DNA from: Bacteroidales bacterium
Lineage (GTDB): Bacteria; Bacteroidota; Bacteroidia; Bacteroidales; Bacteroidaceae
NCBI GenBank assembly: GCA_030528715.1
Contig: JAUMYJ010000013.1
Coordinates: 1 to 37,309 of the forward strand
Length of the DNA: 37,309 nucleotides
Direction: 5' to 3'
The notes beneath the pieces are model-generated. The model did not search any database and was not told where the DNA came from. It was given only the letters and a program-made list of their open reading frames with translations. Below are positions 1-7,842 of the stretch, piece after piece. The first letter of the stretch is position 1; each line of letters opens with the position of its first letter. The position numbers were made by a program, and so were the translations under genes.

Positions 1-432
1 CGTAGCCATCGGGATACCCCAGCCGTCCGCAGCAGGTGTCCCCGTATTGAATGCCAAATAGATAAGTGCGGGTACAAGCATACCTAAAACAGCTGCACCG
101 ATAGGAAGTGTCACTTTACGCAGCTCACGTAGCTCGCCACCAATAAATTCTCGTTTGAGCTCCAAGCCCACCACAAAGAAAAAGAGCGACATCAAGCCAT
201 CGTTTATCCAATGTTCGAGCGTGAAGTTAAAGAATGGTACATCATTAACCAAAAGGCCAAGGTGCTGCTCAAAGAAATGAAAAAAACTCTCACGCCATGG
301 GCTATTAGCAGCCAGTAATGCTAACAACACGGCCACGGCCAGCACGATACCACCACTACGCTCCTGATGGGCAAAGTGTTGCAAAGGAGAGATAATACGG
401 CTATTCAAAAAAGTCGTTTGATAATTACTCAT
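1..432 (-). CDS. nhaA: Na+/H+ antiporter NhaA, N-terminal part
   Basis: The 144 codons inside the window encode the N-terminus of an NhaA-type sodium/proton antiporter; the rest lies beyond the left edge. NhaA exchanges internal Na+ for external H+ across the inner membrane and supports pH and salt homeostasis. Diagnostic strings are FFFVVGLELKREF (about residues 84-96), GGELRELRKVTLPIGAA just after, and NTGTPAADGWGIPMAT at the window edge. These match the conserved membrane segments that lead to the TDIAF motif of the family. The ATG at 432 follows a -7/-33 promoter 30 bp upstream, so the gene begins its own transcript. Family assignment is secure; the C-terminal half cannot be judged. Confidence 0.95.
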   Translation of the reverse strand, partial: MSNYQTTFLNSRIISPLQHFAHQERSGGIVLAVAVLLALLAANSPWRESFFHFFEQHLGLLVNDVPFFNFTLEHWINDGLMSLFFFVVGLELKREFIGGELRELRKVTLPIGAAVLGMLVPALIYLAFNTGTPAADGWGIPMAT

Positions 433-461
433 AGGCTATCTATAATCAAAAGAGTGTTATA

Positions 462-493
462 CAAAGATAGCAAAAAACGCGTAAATGACCAAA
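462..493 (-). promoter_or_regulatory. Bacteroidota-type promoter of nhaA
   Basis: On the minus strand TTTG (490-493) is followed after exactly 20 bp by TATCTTTG (462-469). This matches the Bacteroidota sigma-ABfr consensus TTTG-N19-21-TAnnTTTG. It places the nhaA start about 20-25 nt downstream of the predicted transcription start. Confidence 0.75.
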
Positions 494-534
494 CAACAGC
501 TACCAAAACGAGCCCGACACACTAACACACGCCA

Positions 535-1983
535 TCAATGCGACTGGCGTAGGCCATGGCGTATAGCAGCAATTGCCACTCCCAAGGCAACACATGCAGC
601 CGCTCCACCAAGCAACCAATAGTACGTATCGCGCTCACGTACAAAAGGGAGCAGGCAACAAATACTCAATAGCATACCCTCCATCACAAGCACACGTACC
701 ACTCGCTGCCCTAAACAATAGCCATAGTACCGATACGCGGCCATAAGTGCATAGCCCAGATAGCACGCATAGCTCACCGATAGCCCTATCCCAGCCCCTA
801 CCAAGCCATAGGCATAATAGCCTAAGGCCACAGCCAAGACTTGTGTCAAGTTGGCCAAAAGTTCAAGCACAAAAAAGAGGTGACTATCGCCACGTGCTAA
901 CGCAATGTAAGCCACAGGTGTAACGGCCGCTTTACATAGCATATAGAATGCAGCGGCCGTAGCCATAGGGATAGCCGCTACAAAAGATTGTGTATAAAGC
1001 AGTGGTACAAGCCATGGCAAAGCCAATACCAACACACACAAACAAGCCCCCATAAGCACCACATAGACCTCTATCTGACGATCGACTACAAGGCGGAGGG
1101 CAAGCGGTGTCGTAGCCGCAGATAAGCGGGGATAGAAGTCGGCCTCAGCACTAGCAAACACCATGCGAGTGTAGGCTGTAAGCAACACGAAACCAGCTGT
1201 ATAAAGCCCCACCTCCTCCCAGCCACCCCAGCTCAAGAGCAAGGTGCGAATAGCCATCTCGGCAGCCGAGGTAAGAGCTATACCAGCATTAAAAAAAAGC
1301 CCCAAGCGTACCAGCGGCCAGCCGTAGCGTAGCGTACGCCTACGCCACACGACACGCCATGGATAGCGACGATTAAGAAGCACCTGAACAACAAATAGCG
1401 CAAAAACGCTCAGCGTCATCATCGGCACAATACCCGCCAACTGCCACACCGACAAGCACAGTCCAGCAGCCACGAGCAGAGCAACAGCCCCCCATAACGT
1501 ACAAAGTGCCACCATACGCAGGCGTTGTAGTCCTTTGAGCACAGCCCACTCTACACCGACTAGCGTACTTAGCCCCACAAGTGGTGCAAGTGTCATCAGC
1601 TGCTCAACAGATACACTACTTTCGCCGAACACCAAACTCAAAAGTGGAGCTGCACAGAGTGCCGTGAGTACACCAATCAAGGCGGCAATTGCCCCCCACG
1701 AGCGCACCAACAGCACAGCGTGTTGCAGTCTGCGCGTAGAGTGCCGCTCTGCCGAAACACTAGCGATGTGACGAATGCCACTGACGGGAATACCGAGGTT
1801 GGTCAATGCGCCTACCAGCTCATTACCACGATTAAACACCTCTATCAATCCTACACCTACCGCTCCCAAGAGCACAGCTACCACTTTACCACGTAGCACG
1901 GCTAGTAAGATCGTAGCCAGCTGCACAAGCCCAAAGAAGCCCGTGTATTTCAATATATGGCGATAAGACGAAGCATGCTCCAT
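535..1983 (-). CDS. Polysaccharide/O-antigen flippase (Wzx-like, MOP superfamily)
   Basis: A 482-residue polytopic membrane protein with about a dozen hydrophobic segments from residue 16 to the C-terminus. The N-terminus (YTGFFGLVQLATILLAVLRGKVVAVLLG) and the following GVGLIEVFNRGNELVGALTNLGIPVSGIR resemble Wzx-type lipid-linked oligosaccharide flippases of the MATE/MOP superfamily, and the length is typical. Such proteins move undecaprenyl-linked sugar units to the periplasmic face of the inner membrane. I start at the ATG at 1983; an 11-codon longer frame would need TTG at 2016. No glycosyltransferase genes are adjacent, so the substrate is unknown. A putative lipid II or exopolysaccharide flippase is the alternative. 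Confidence 0.8.
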   Translation of the reverse strand: MEHASSYRHILKYTGFFGLVQLATILLAVLRGKVVAVLLGAVGVGLIEVFNRGNELVGALTNLGIPVSGIRHIASVSAERHSTRRLQHAVLLVRSWGAIAALIGVLTALCAAPLLSLVFGESSVSVEQLMTLAPLVGLSTLVGVEWAVLKGLQRLRMVALCTLWGAVALLVAAGLCLSVWQLAGIVPMMTLSVFALFVVQVLLNRRYPWRVVWRRRTLRYGWPLVRLGLFFNAGIALTSAAEMAIRTLLLSWGGWEEVGLYTAGFVLLTAYTRMVFASAEADFYPRLSAATTPLALRLVVDRQIEVYVVLMGACLCVLVLALPWLVPLLYTQSFVAAIPMATAAAFYMLCKAAVTPVAYIALARGDSHLFFVLELLANLTQVLAVALGYYAYGLVGAGIGLSVSYACYLGYALMAAYRYYGYCLGQRVVRVLVMEGMLLSICCLLPFVRERDTYYWLLGGAAACVALGVAIAAIRHGLRQSH

Positions 1984-2025
1984 AGATAACAAGGATACAA
2001 ATGGCCTAAGCAACAAGCCTAGGCC

Positions 2026-2703
2026 CTAGACGCTAGACTCGGTACCATCGCTGCTAGCCTTAGCCAACTGTGCAGCACGCTGTGCACGCCAGTCAAGCAT
2101 TTGCTTCAAGCTAAACTCACAGCCACAGTATTGCTGGTTATAAAATTTCTTTTCGCGCAAGAGTATTGCCCGCCGCTCGCTTAACCCTCCTTTACGCCAA
2201 TTTTGCTCCCAATAGGCCGTAGTGGGAAAAGCTGCTGCCCCACTACGCCCTGCGGCCAGCACCTGTTCTAAATCTTTCCAGCGCGAGCCGGCTAAGGTCG
2301 TCGTAAAAAGGTCAAAGCCATGTTCGGCAGCATATTGTGCTGTGCGCCTCAAACGCACGTTAAAACACAGCTGACAACGATGGCCACGCTCCGGTTCGTG
2401 TTCATAACCACGCACAGCAGTACGCCACGTGCGGTGGTCATAGTGGTCATCAGCATCTACAAAGTCAATGCCCTCGGCTGCAAGATAGCGGACAAGCTCT
2501 TCCTTGCGTACCATATACTCTTGCTCTGGATAGATGTTAGGGTTGCAAAAATAAACCGTAGGACGATGCCCCTCGGCTACCAGCGCTTCGAGGATAGACG
2601 ACGAGCACGGAGCACAGCACGCGTGCAACAAAATACGCGGCTGCTTACCTTGCCACTCTGGAGGCAATTCGAGGTGAAAACCTGTTTTATGTTTCTTGCT
2701 CAT
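2026..2703 (-). CDS. queH: Epoxyqueuosine reductase QueH
   Basis: A 225-residue DUF208/QueH protein, the non-homologous replacement for QueG that performs the last step of queuosine tRNA modification (reduction of epoxyqueuosine to queuosine). The cysteine-rich motif HACCAPCSS (residues 28-36) and the later CQLCFNVRL and YCGCEFS motifs supply the metal and Fe-S ligands known for the family; DLFTTTLAGSRWKDL is also typical. The frame stays open to 2844, but homologues begin shortly before the CC motif. The ATG at 2703 (MSKKHKTGF) is therefore preferred, leaving a leader of about 215 nt from the nearest promoter-like box. It lies 42 bp upstream of the flippase gene on the same strand, so co-transcription is plausible but not functionally explained. 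Confidence 0.9.
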   Translation of the reverse strand: MSKKHKTGFHLELPPEWQGKQPRILLHACCAPCSSSILEALVAEGHRPTVYFCNPNIYPEQEYMVRKEELVRYLAAEGIDFVDADDHYDHRTWRTAVRGYEHEPERGHRCQLCFNVRLRRTAQYAAEHGFDLFTTTLAGSRWKDLEQVLAAGRSGAAAFPTTAYWEQNWRKGGLSERRAILLREKKFYNQQYCGCEFSLKQMLDWRAQRAAQLAKASSDGTESSV

Positions 2704-2926
2704 AGATAACGTGTGGATACAAAAAAAGAAAAAGACCGCACCAGTGATGTGATGATACTCCGAGCTGAAATAAGATTTGAGTGTCACGCCTGCCTTTGTA
2801 ATCCGACTGTGCTTTGCAACATATCGGCACGCCATCGGTAGCACGGAACGTTCTCGGTCATCGTTTTTAATTGTGAGAATCCCAATCGAACTGATGCAGT
2901 CTGTTTTCTTTAAACTTCCTACACTG

Positions 2927-2934
2927 CAAAAATA
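2927..2934 (-). promoter_or_regulatory. Possible -7 box upstream of queH
   Basis: TATTTTTG on the minus strand fits TAnnTTTG, and CTTG lies 20 bp further upstream, giving a TTG -33 element. It is the only promoter-like site found between the tRNA region and queH. It implies a leader of about 215 nt. Confidence 0.35.
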
Positions 2935-3129
2935 AACAAAAGATTTGAAACAGGCAAGTCACAACTACAAAAAAGCCTACCTCACTCGCTCCAAACACAT
3001 CGCCTTACCATCTACTATCATCTCACGTGCAAAGCACATATGGCTCACACATCATACAGGTATAAACTACAAGCTCCATGGCTTCAGCAGTTACCTTGAT
3101 GCTACTCATACTATGGTTTGCCCAAAGTC

Positions 3130-3213
3130 TTGTGCCGTGTCTTGACACACTTGTTTCATACCTTGGTACATTTGTGGCGTGTCGTGGCACAAATGTATCG
3201 CAACGTGACACAA
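3130..3213. repeat. Four 21-bp tandem repeats, each an imperfect palindrome
   Basis: Four adjacent 21-bp units begin at 3130, 3151, 3172 and 3193. Most begin TTGT and each contains a central inverted repeat of the kind GTGTC-TTG-ACAC: GTGTCTTGACAC, ATACCTTGGTAC, GTGTCGTGGCAC, then a weaker GCAACGTGACAC. The units differ in sequence but keep length and dyad symmetry. The 616-bp interval 2704-3319 has no other credible gene; short ORFs crossing the array only translate the repeat. Confidence 0.75.
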
Positions 3214-3275
3214 CAGCTTACGCCTTGCCTTCGCCATAAAGCTATACTACCATCGTTAATCACCCCTAATATACC

Positions 3276-3320
3276 ACATACAGAAGCCTCCTTAGAAAAA
3301 CTAAGGAGGCTTCTGTATGT
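3276..3320 (-). terminator. Perfect 20-bp inverted repeat abutting the tRNA-Phe 3' end
   Basis: Positions 3276-3295 and 3301-3320 are perfect reverse complements separated by five A residues (five T on the tRNA strand). The right arm ends on the discriminator base of tRNA-Phe. It probably terminates or protects the tRNA-Phe transcript, but no T-run follows on the minus strand, so it is not a classical intrinsic terminator. Confidence 0.55.
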
Positions 3321-3392
3321 GGTGCCACTCGGAATCGAACCAAGGACACAAGGATTTTCAGTCCTTTGCTCTACCAACTGAGCTATGGCACC
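3320..3392 (-). tRNA. tRNA-Phe (GAA)
   Basis: A 73-nt cloverleaf reads from GGTGCCA at the 5' end to TGGCACC plus discriminator A. The D-arm is AGCTCAGTTGGTAGAGC, the anticodon loop CTGAAAA carries GAA, and the T-arm contains GGTTCGATTCC. The 3' CCA is not encoded, because CATAC follows the discriminator. It has its own promoter upstream (3441-3471) and is followed directly by the perfect hairpin. Confidence 0.96.
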
Positions 3393-3440
3393 TTGTTGCA
3401 CTGTTGCTTGAACGTTGCCGTCACCGCTTCATTGCGAGTG

Positions 3441-3471
3441 CAAAGTTACAAATTATTTTTGAAACTCCAAA
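3441..3471 (-). promoter_or_regulatory. tRNA-Phe promoter
   Basis: Minus-strand TTTG (3468-3471), 19 bp, then TAACTTTG (3441-3448). The predicted start is about 40 nt upstream of the mature tRNA. The box and the following bases, read on the plus strand as GCGAGTGCAAAGTTA, also occur before tRNA-Gln. The rest of 3393-3661 shows no gene. Confidence 0.7.
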
Positions 3472-3661
3472 TTTTTGGGGTAAAAAAATGCACTTAGAGG
3501 TATATTTTTTCGTTTCAAGGGATTTTTGACTCTCCCAACGCATTAAGAGGGGCTAAATGCCACACTGCAAGCTAAGACTAGTAACTCGCTTTACACACAC
3601 CTCAATCACAGGCTCGGCATGTGGTAGCCACACACCACACGATATAGGCGACACTTCACAA

Positions 3662-3701
3662 AAAGAGAAAAGCCGTCGGCACACCTTGTGCCAACAGCTT
3701 T
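3662..3701 (-). terminator. Intrinsic terminator of tRNA-Gln
   Basis: On the minus strand 3701-3687 (AAAGCTGTTGGCACA) pairs with 3683-3668 across a 3-nt loop, with one or two imperfect pairs. A T-rich tract (TTTTCTCTTTTTG) follows. It lies just downstream of tRNA-Gln. Confidence 0.75.
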
Positions 3702-3709
3702 CGCGCGAG

Positions 3710-3780
3710 TTGGGATACTAGGACTCGAACCTAGAATAACAGGACCAGAATCTGCTGTGTTACCATTACACCATATCCCA
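3710..3780 (-). tRNA. tRNA-Gln (CTG)
   Basis: A 71-nt cloverleaf with acceptor stem TGGGATA/TATCCCA and discriminator A. The D-arm is GTGT-AATGGTA-ACAC, the anticodon loop TTCTGGT carries CTG, and the T-arm contains GGTTCGAGTCC. The U1-A72 pair at the acceptor end and the loop sequence are typical of glutamine tRNAs. The last anticodon-stem pair appears to be an A-C mismatch. CCA is not encoded. Confidence 0.93.
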
Positions 3781-3789
3781 ATGCGAGTG

Positions 3790-3821
3790 CAAAGTTAAAC
3801 ACTTTTTTTCGTTTAGCCAAC
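3790..3821 (-). promoter_or_regulatory. tRNA-Gln promoter
   Basis: Minus-strand GTTG (3818-3821), 20 bp, TAACTTTG (3790-3797). The -7 box is only 10 bp from the mature tRNA 5' end, so the 5' leader must be very short. Confidence 0.7.
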
Positions 3822-3830
3822 AATCATGGA

Positions 3831-3873
3831 TAGAAAAATCGCCCTGATAGCCATAAAAGCACAGCAGGGCGAT
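3831..3873 (-). terminator. Terminator of the C10 peptidase-lipoprotein operon
   Basis: On the minus strand ATCGCCCTG (3873-3865) pairs with CAGGGCGAT (3846-3838), followed by TTTTTCTA. It lies about 170 bp after the stop of the downstream lipoprotein gene. The stretch 3874-4046 holds nothing else recognisable. Confidence 0.75.
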
Positions 3874-4046
3874 ACTTCACGCTTCACAAAAGTCTTACTG
3901 ACATAACCTTTTGCCCCCCCTCAAAGACAAGCTGGCACGCAGATTTACACGCATAAGAAGAGAGTATCCATAAAGCAAGAGGCCATAGTCTTTACAAAAG
4001 AAAAGTCAGATGACAAGCCATTTAGCATTGCCCTAGGCTCATATGG

Positions 4047-4835
4047 TTACTTACCATTTTTCCAAGCCTCCCAAAACTCGCGCTGACGTGCGTATTTAGC
4101 AGATGGTATAGTATCTGTCCAAGCCACACGCAACTGCTGGCCATCGCTTAAGGTAATCAGCAGCGAAGTGTTAGCATCGGGATTAGCACTCGCTAAGGGC
4201 TGTATTTGAGCACATACACGATCATCAAAAGCCCAGCGACACACACGCTTATCGCAATCGCTCACACGACGAACAGCCTCATTGGTATATATCACAACCG
4301 ACATCTTGGGCAAGCGTGGAGGTGTTGACACATAGTCGTAAACATCTTGATAGATAAGCGCGTAGTGGTTAGACACATTGGTATATCGTTTCCATTTGGG
4401 ATCAAATTGCTCAACGCGTATGCCATCCACATTGGCCACAAGTGCTAAATTGACACTATACCCAGTGACCATAATATCCTTGCGGTCACCATAAACCCGT
4501 ACATAGTCTAGGTATCTTGGGTCATTAGTGGTCTCGTATGCTTTAGCATACTTGAAGTGCAGCTCACGTCGCCCTTCTACATTGACGAGCTCAACACCAT
4601 CGGCCTCGTAGAACCCACCAATGGCATAATCCATCGACAATCGCTTAGTAAAGGGATTACTTTCTACGACATAGAGGTGGCGGTATAGACCTGCCTTGCT
4701 TGGAGGGAGTTCTGGAGCTGGTACTGCTGCTGGCCTTCCTCCAATACGTTCGTTAGTTTTTTCTTCCGTTTCTGAGCAAGCATAGAATACTGAGCTAGCG
4801 AGCAGCAACATGGCAAAGGGGATTATTCGTCTCAT
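4047..4835 (-). CDS. Hypothetical lipoprotein encoded next to a C10 peptidase
   Basis: A 262-residue lipoprotein of unknown function. Residues 1-19 form a signal peptide ending in a lipobox with Cys20 (SVFYAC-SE), so it should be lipidated and exported. The mature part is charged and mostly beta-like, with several aromatic strands (YVVESNPF, LSMDYAIGGFYEADG, HYALIYQDVYDYV) and three cysteines around residues 194-208 (CDKRVCRWAFDDRVC). No named domain is recognised. It follows the C10 peptidase gene by 6 bp in one operon. C10 genes in Bacteroides are often co-transcribed with Spi-like inhibitors, so an inhibitor or partner role is possible. This protein does not visibly resemble the C10 propeptide, and that role is inferred from position only. 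Confidence 0.75.
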   Translation of the reverse strand: MRRIIPFAMLLLASSVFYACSETEEKTNERIGGRPAAVPAPELPPSKAGLYRHLYVVESNPFTKRLSMDYAIGGFYEADGVELVNVEGRRELHFKYAKAYETTNDPRYLDYVRVYGDRKDIMVTGYSVNLALVANVDGIRVEQFDPKWKRYTNVSNHYALIYQDVYDYVSTPPRLPKMSVVIYTNEAVRRVSDCDKRVCRWAFDDRVCAQIQPLASANPDANTSLLITLSDGQQLRVAWTDTIPSAKYARQREFWEAWKNGK

Positions 4836-4841
4836 AGTTGG

Positions 4842-6113
4842 TTAGTTTTTACGCTTAGCTATGATGCAAGCGTAGTTATTATATAGGTACTCTCTCCCTT
4901 GAGGTTTATAGATACTATCACCTCTATTATTATTTTCTGGTATTAAAGGCATATCAAAGGGCAGAAAAGCCTCCATAAGGAAATAGCCATTACAGACTCC
5001 CCACCCCCAATTGCAATGGAAGTAGTAACGATGCTCACGCGATTGCACCCTTTCACTTCTGTAAGTGCCATTGGTATATATCTGATAAAGCTTGCGCTCT
5101 TTCTTTAAGAAGCCATCTATTATCCACACATGACTACCACCCTCTGTGTCTTTCTTATTCTCTCCCCAAACAAAAACGGGGCGTTTGTTTTGCAACTCAT
5201 TTAGAAGCACATCGGCGCTAAAAAAAGGTTTTTTCATCTCTGCTACAAAGCCTTGAGAATTCAAGAAAGAGTCTATAGCAGAGGCCGAAGTAGAGGTAAA
5301 GTTTTCTCTATATTTACTCCTTAAATCTTGCCCCAAAGCACGTAATAATATAGGAATATCTGTATGAGAGGTATTTGCTACCATTTCTTCCCAAAACCAA
5401 GTATGGTTGGAAAAACTATTAGGCCATTTATGATAAGTCAAGAATTGCGCAACAGCAACTGGCACACAACCAGCAGGAGCACGTGTCTCATTTATCATTT
5501 GCACACTATCATTAAATGGGCTATACTGATGCCACGCCACTTGTAGCATGGGTTCTTGCTTTTGAATCGTTTCCCATGGCCCCATTTTAAAATAAGAAAT
5601 ATAGAATCTTCTCTCGTGCCATTTTCTCCTAGCGGTTTCCGATGAAGCATAGTCCACGATATTCTTCGCCACAAAGTCAAAGCCCGTTCCTGTCTTTTGA
5701 CTCAGCATGTCCTTTTGAGGCTTACCCTCCATTACAGCCAACACCGCAGGTGAGGACAAGTCGCCCGATACGATGGCCGTTTTTTCGTCATTGACATTGA
5801 GCACGTAGAGGAGCGTGTCGAGGGGAGGGGCTTCGGTGTGGCTACCGCGCACAGCGACCTCGCTGCTAAGCACATAGCCTGCACTTGCTATCTTATGGGC
5901 AGTGCCACGCACTTGCGGAGCAAGTTGCTCCATAAACAGCTGCACCTCGGCCTTAGCCTCGGCTTCGCTACGTTGTAGTAATTGAGGGTCTGCTAGGACA
6001 GCAGGAGCAGGAGCGTTATCTTCGTGCGACAACGGATCTTGCCCTGAGCAGGCAGACACGGAAACTAGCACACAAAGGCCTAAGTATAGGCCTAAAAACT
6101 TTGTACCATGCAT
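4842..6113 (-). CDS. C10 family (streptopain-like) cysteine peptidase, lipoprotein
   Basis: A 423-residue secreted cysteine peptidase of MEROPS family C10, the family of streptococcal SpeB and Porphyromonas PrtT. The signal peptide ends in a lipobox with Cys22 (VSVSAC-SG). Residues about 45-150 look like the inhibitory Spi-type propeptide (LLYVLNVNDEKTAIVSGD). The catalytic domain starts near residue 184; catalytic Cys216 lies in AGCVPVAVAQF, His328 in GGSHVWIIDGF, and the Trp motif HCNWGWGVCNGYF follows at 366-378. All expected active-site elements are present, so it should be active on extracellular or surface protein substrates. It heads a two-gene operon with the lipoprotein at 4047-4835, has its own promoter, and ends at the terminator near 3850. 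Confidence 0.92.
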   Translation of the reverse strand: MHGTKFLGLYLGLCVLVSVSACSGQDPLSHEDNAPAPAVLADPQLLQRSEAEAKAEVQLFMEQLAPQVRGTAHKIASAGYVLSSEVAVRGSHTEAPPLDTLLYVLNVNDEKTAIVSGDLSSPAVLAVMEGKPQKDMLSQKTGTGFDFVAKNIVDYASSETARRKWHERRFYISYFKMGPWETIQKQEPMLQVAWHQYSPFNDSVQMINETRAPAGCVPVAVAQFLTYHKWPNSFSNHTWFWEEMVANTSHTDIPILLRALGQDLRSKYRENFTSTSASAIDSFLNSQGFVAEMKKPFFSADVLLNELQNKRPVFVWGENKKDTEGGSHVWIIDGFLKKERKLYQIYTNGTYRSERVQSREHRYYFHCNWGWGVCNGYFLMEAFLPFDMPLIPENNNRGDSIYKPQGREYLYNNYACIIAKRKN

Positions 6114-6144
6114 ACGCTTTATTTAAAGTATGAAACTAATAAGG

Positions 6145-6152
6145 CAAAGTTA
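6145..6152 (-). promoter_or_regulatory. -7 box of the C10 peptidase operon
   Basis: Minus-strand TAACTTTG fits TAnnTTTG and lies 32 bp upstream of the C10 ATG. No clear TTTG is seen at the -33 position. Confidence 0.55.
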
Positions 6153-6205
6153 ATAAAAAATTTCACACGTGCCTAGCTTTTACCGAAAAAAATAATTCAG
6201 AAAAA

Positions 6206-6250
6206 CGCAGCACTCCTCACACGCATGCAAGGCATGACGTGTGAGGAGTG
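6206..6250 (-). terminator. Terminator of the rubredoxin gene
   Basis: CACTCCTCACACG (6211-6223) and CGTGTGAGGAGTG (6238-6250) form a perfect 13-bp stem with an inner CATGC/GCATG element. On the minus strand it is followed by TGCGTTTTTC. It lies 25 bp after the rubredoxin stop codon and separates it from the C10 operon promoter. Confidence 0.75.
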
Positions 6251-6274
6251 GGAGCTCGATTCCTAACCTTGGGC

Positions 6275-6436
6275 TTAGTCTTCGTAAGGCTCGAAATCGT
6301 CCTTACCTACGCCACAGATAGGGCAGAGCCAATCGTCTGGAATATCTTCAAAGGCTGTACCTGGAGCGATGCCGCTATCTGGGTCGCCCTCTACTGGGTC
6401 GTAAATGTAGCCACAAGGAATACAAATGTACTTCAT
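6275..6436 (-). CDS. Rubredoxin
   Basis: A 53-residue electron carrier beginning [14 protein letters not shown]. Cys5 and Cys8 (CIPC) and Cys38 and Cys41 (CPIC) give the two CxxC knuckles that bind a single iron. [24 protein letters not shown] is the classic rubredoxin core, and the length is exactly typical. In anaerobes rubredoxin passes electrons to rubrerythrin, superoxide reductase or related detoxifying enzymes in the cytoplasm; no such partner is encoded here. The gene is monocistronic, with a near-consensus promoter upstream and a terminator downstream. Confidence 0.97.
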   Translation of the reverse strand: MKYICIPCGYIYDPVEGDPDSGIAPGTAFEDIPDDWLCPICGVGKDDFEPYED

Positions 6437-6533
6437 GTTACTTCGTTTTAATGGTTCAAATGAAAATATGCTATTGTAATGTCACAGCCCTATGCATAGC
6501 CTTGTAGATGCCAGCAGGCCGATTAAGTACGAG

Positions 6534-6565
6534 CAAAGATACGCATTTATCTCCTAGCTACCAAA
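6534..6565 (-). promoter_or_regulatory. Rubredoxin promoter
   Basis: Minus-strand TTTG (6562-6565), exactly 20 bp, TATCTTTG (6534-6541): a full match to the Bacteroidota consensus. The leader is about 90 nt. Confidence 0.78.
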
Positions 6566-6621
6566 CGAAAATGCAACTTTTTGTATTGTGCACACTACAT
6601 GGTACTTTTATAAAGTTATAG

Positions 6622-7827
6622 CTAGCGACCGATAGGCTGAATTTTGCGACGCATCGCCCCTGTGATTTCTAAAAACATATAACCCGTAGCATTGCTCATA
6701 ATCTTGACGCTATCGGCCGAAAACTTCGCATTGGCATAGTGCCTAGCACGCTCAAAGGCATTGAGCGAACGTGCACCACGTGTGTTGTGAATAAGCGTGG
6801 TATCGGTCAGGGCAGCCTCGTCGGGGAAGTAGTCTTCGATATTGATATTGCCCACCATAGTTGTTTCGAGAAACTGCGCATACTTATGCTGGCGGTCTGT
6901 ATAAAAACCCACAAACACGTGGTTGGGCAAGCGCACCAAAATAGGGTCAATATCAATCGCACGCAATAGTGAAGCCATAAGTGCAGAGCCATCAACACAG
7001 TTGATTTGCGTAGAGGCAAGCGCATCGTCAAACGTACGGATACGCTGAGCGTAAACGGCATTGCTCGACAAGCTAGTGGTAGTAACAGAACTATACTTAA
7101 ACTTGCGTTGCTGCAACACATGCCAAAGCGCATATACCTGCCGTACGACCATAGCCGAGTCAGCCTGATAGCCTAGAAAACGATTGACAATGCGCGTATT
7201 GAGAGCCTCTCGCAGCACACGGTCAATGCTAGGATTATCCTCATTGACATAGGCAGCAAAAAGCAAACGCGTATTGACAAACTTACGGCCACTAGGCGTA
7301 GTTTGGTAGTATCCCGTGAGGCACTCGCTAATGCTACGCATAGAGAATGTACGCATGCGCTGTATCGGTGCATTGCCATTAATGCTTATCGTTGTAACGA
7401 TATTTATCGGTATAGCTTGAGCATTTTGGCGCAAAGCAGCATACTTCCACACCACATCTGGATAAATGGTATAGGTCGTAAAACGTTTGGGTAGCACAAA
7501 CTCACTTACAGAATATTCGGAAAAAGGCGTTTCGGCTACTTCGATACGCACACGAGTATGCTGGCCTTGTGAGCGCAAACGTAGGCCAAAATAACTTTTA
7601 GGGTTACCCACGTAGTTGCTATCGGTAGGGGCTACAACAACCTCATCGGTCGTAGCCAAAGCTAAGATAGCCGACGGAAAGATATTGCCCGAGAGCTCGT
7701 CGACAAGCTCTACCTCGGCATCAACAAAAGCATTGCGATACACGCCATAGCCTACCGCCGCCAGAAACAATAAAGCTAAACCGACCAATACATCACGACG
7801 CGTCAGATGAATGTACAATTTAAGCAT
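6622..7827 (-). CDS. Membrane-anchored transglutaminase-like protein
   Basis: A 401-residue protein with one N-terminal hydrophobic segment (residues 13-30), predicting an anchor with the rest in the periplasm. Residues about 190-335 look like a transglutaminase-like (papain-fold) domain. Cys277 lies in TQINCVDGSALMASLLRAIDI, and His303 in LPNHVFVGFYTD follows at the usual distance; a third catalytic Asp is less clear. Residues 35-190 contain beta-rich sequence of no recognised family. Bacterial proteins of this type act as peptidases or structural papain folds rather than cross-linking enzymes. It lies 15 bp downstream of a small lipoprotein gene on the same strand, which suggests a shared role at the cell envelope. 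Confidence 0.75.
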   Translation of the reverse strand: MLKLYIHLTRRDVLVGLALLFLAAVGYGVYRNAFVDAEVELVDELSGNIFPSAILALATTDEVVVAPTDSNYVGNPKSYFGLRLRSQGQHTRVRIEVAETPFSEYSVSEFVLPKRFTTYTIYPDVVWKYAALRQNAQAIPINIVTTISINGNAPIQRMRTFSMRSISECLTGYYQTTPSGRKFVNTRLLFAAYVNEDNPSIDRVLREALNTRIVNRFLGYQADSAMVVRQVYALWHVLQQRKFKYSSVTTTSLSSNAVYAQRIRTFDDALASTQINCVDGSALMASLLRAIDIDPILVRLPNHVFVGFYTDRQHKYAQFLETTMVGNINIEDYFPDEAALTDTTLIHNTRGARSLNAFERARHYANAKFSADSVKIMSNATGYMFLEITGAMRRKIQPIGR

Positions 7828-7842
7828 AGGAAACTATCTACA

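Noticed and set aside
2704-2844. N-terminal extension of queH (47 codons)
   Set aside because: The extra residues (FFFFCIHTLS and similar) do not resemble QueH, and homologues start close to the CC motif. The ATG at 2703 is adequate.
2945-3401. Several 60-90 codon open frames around the tRNA-Phe gene
   Set aside because: They cross the tRNA, the palindromic repeats and the perfect inverted repeat in both strands. Their proteins only mirror those elements.
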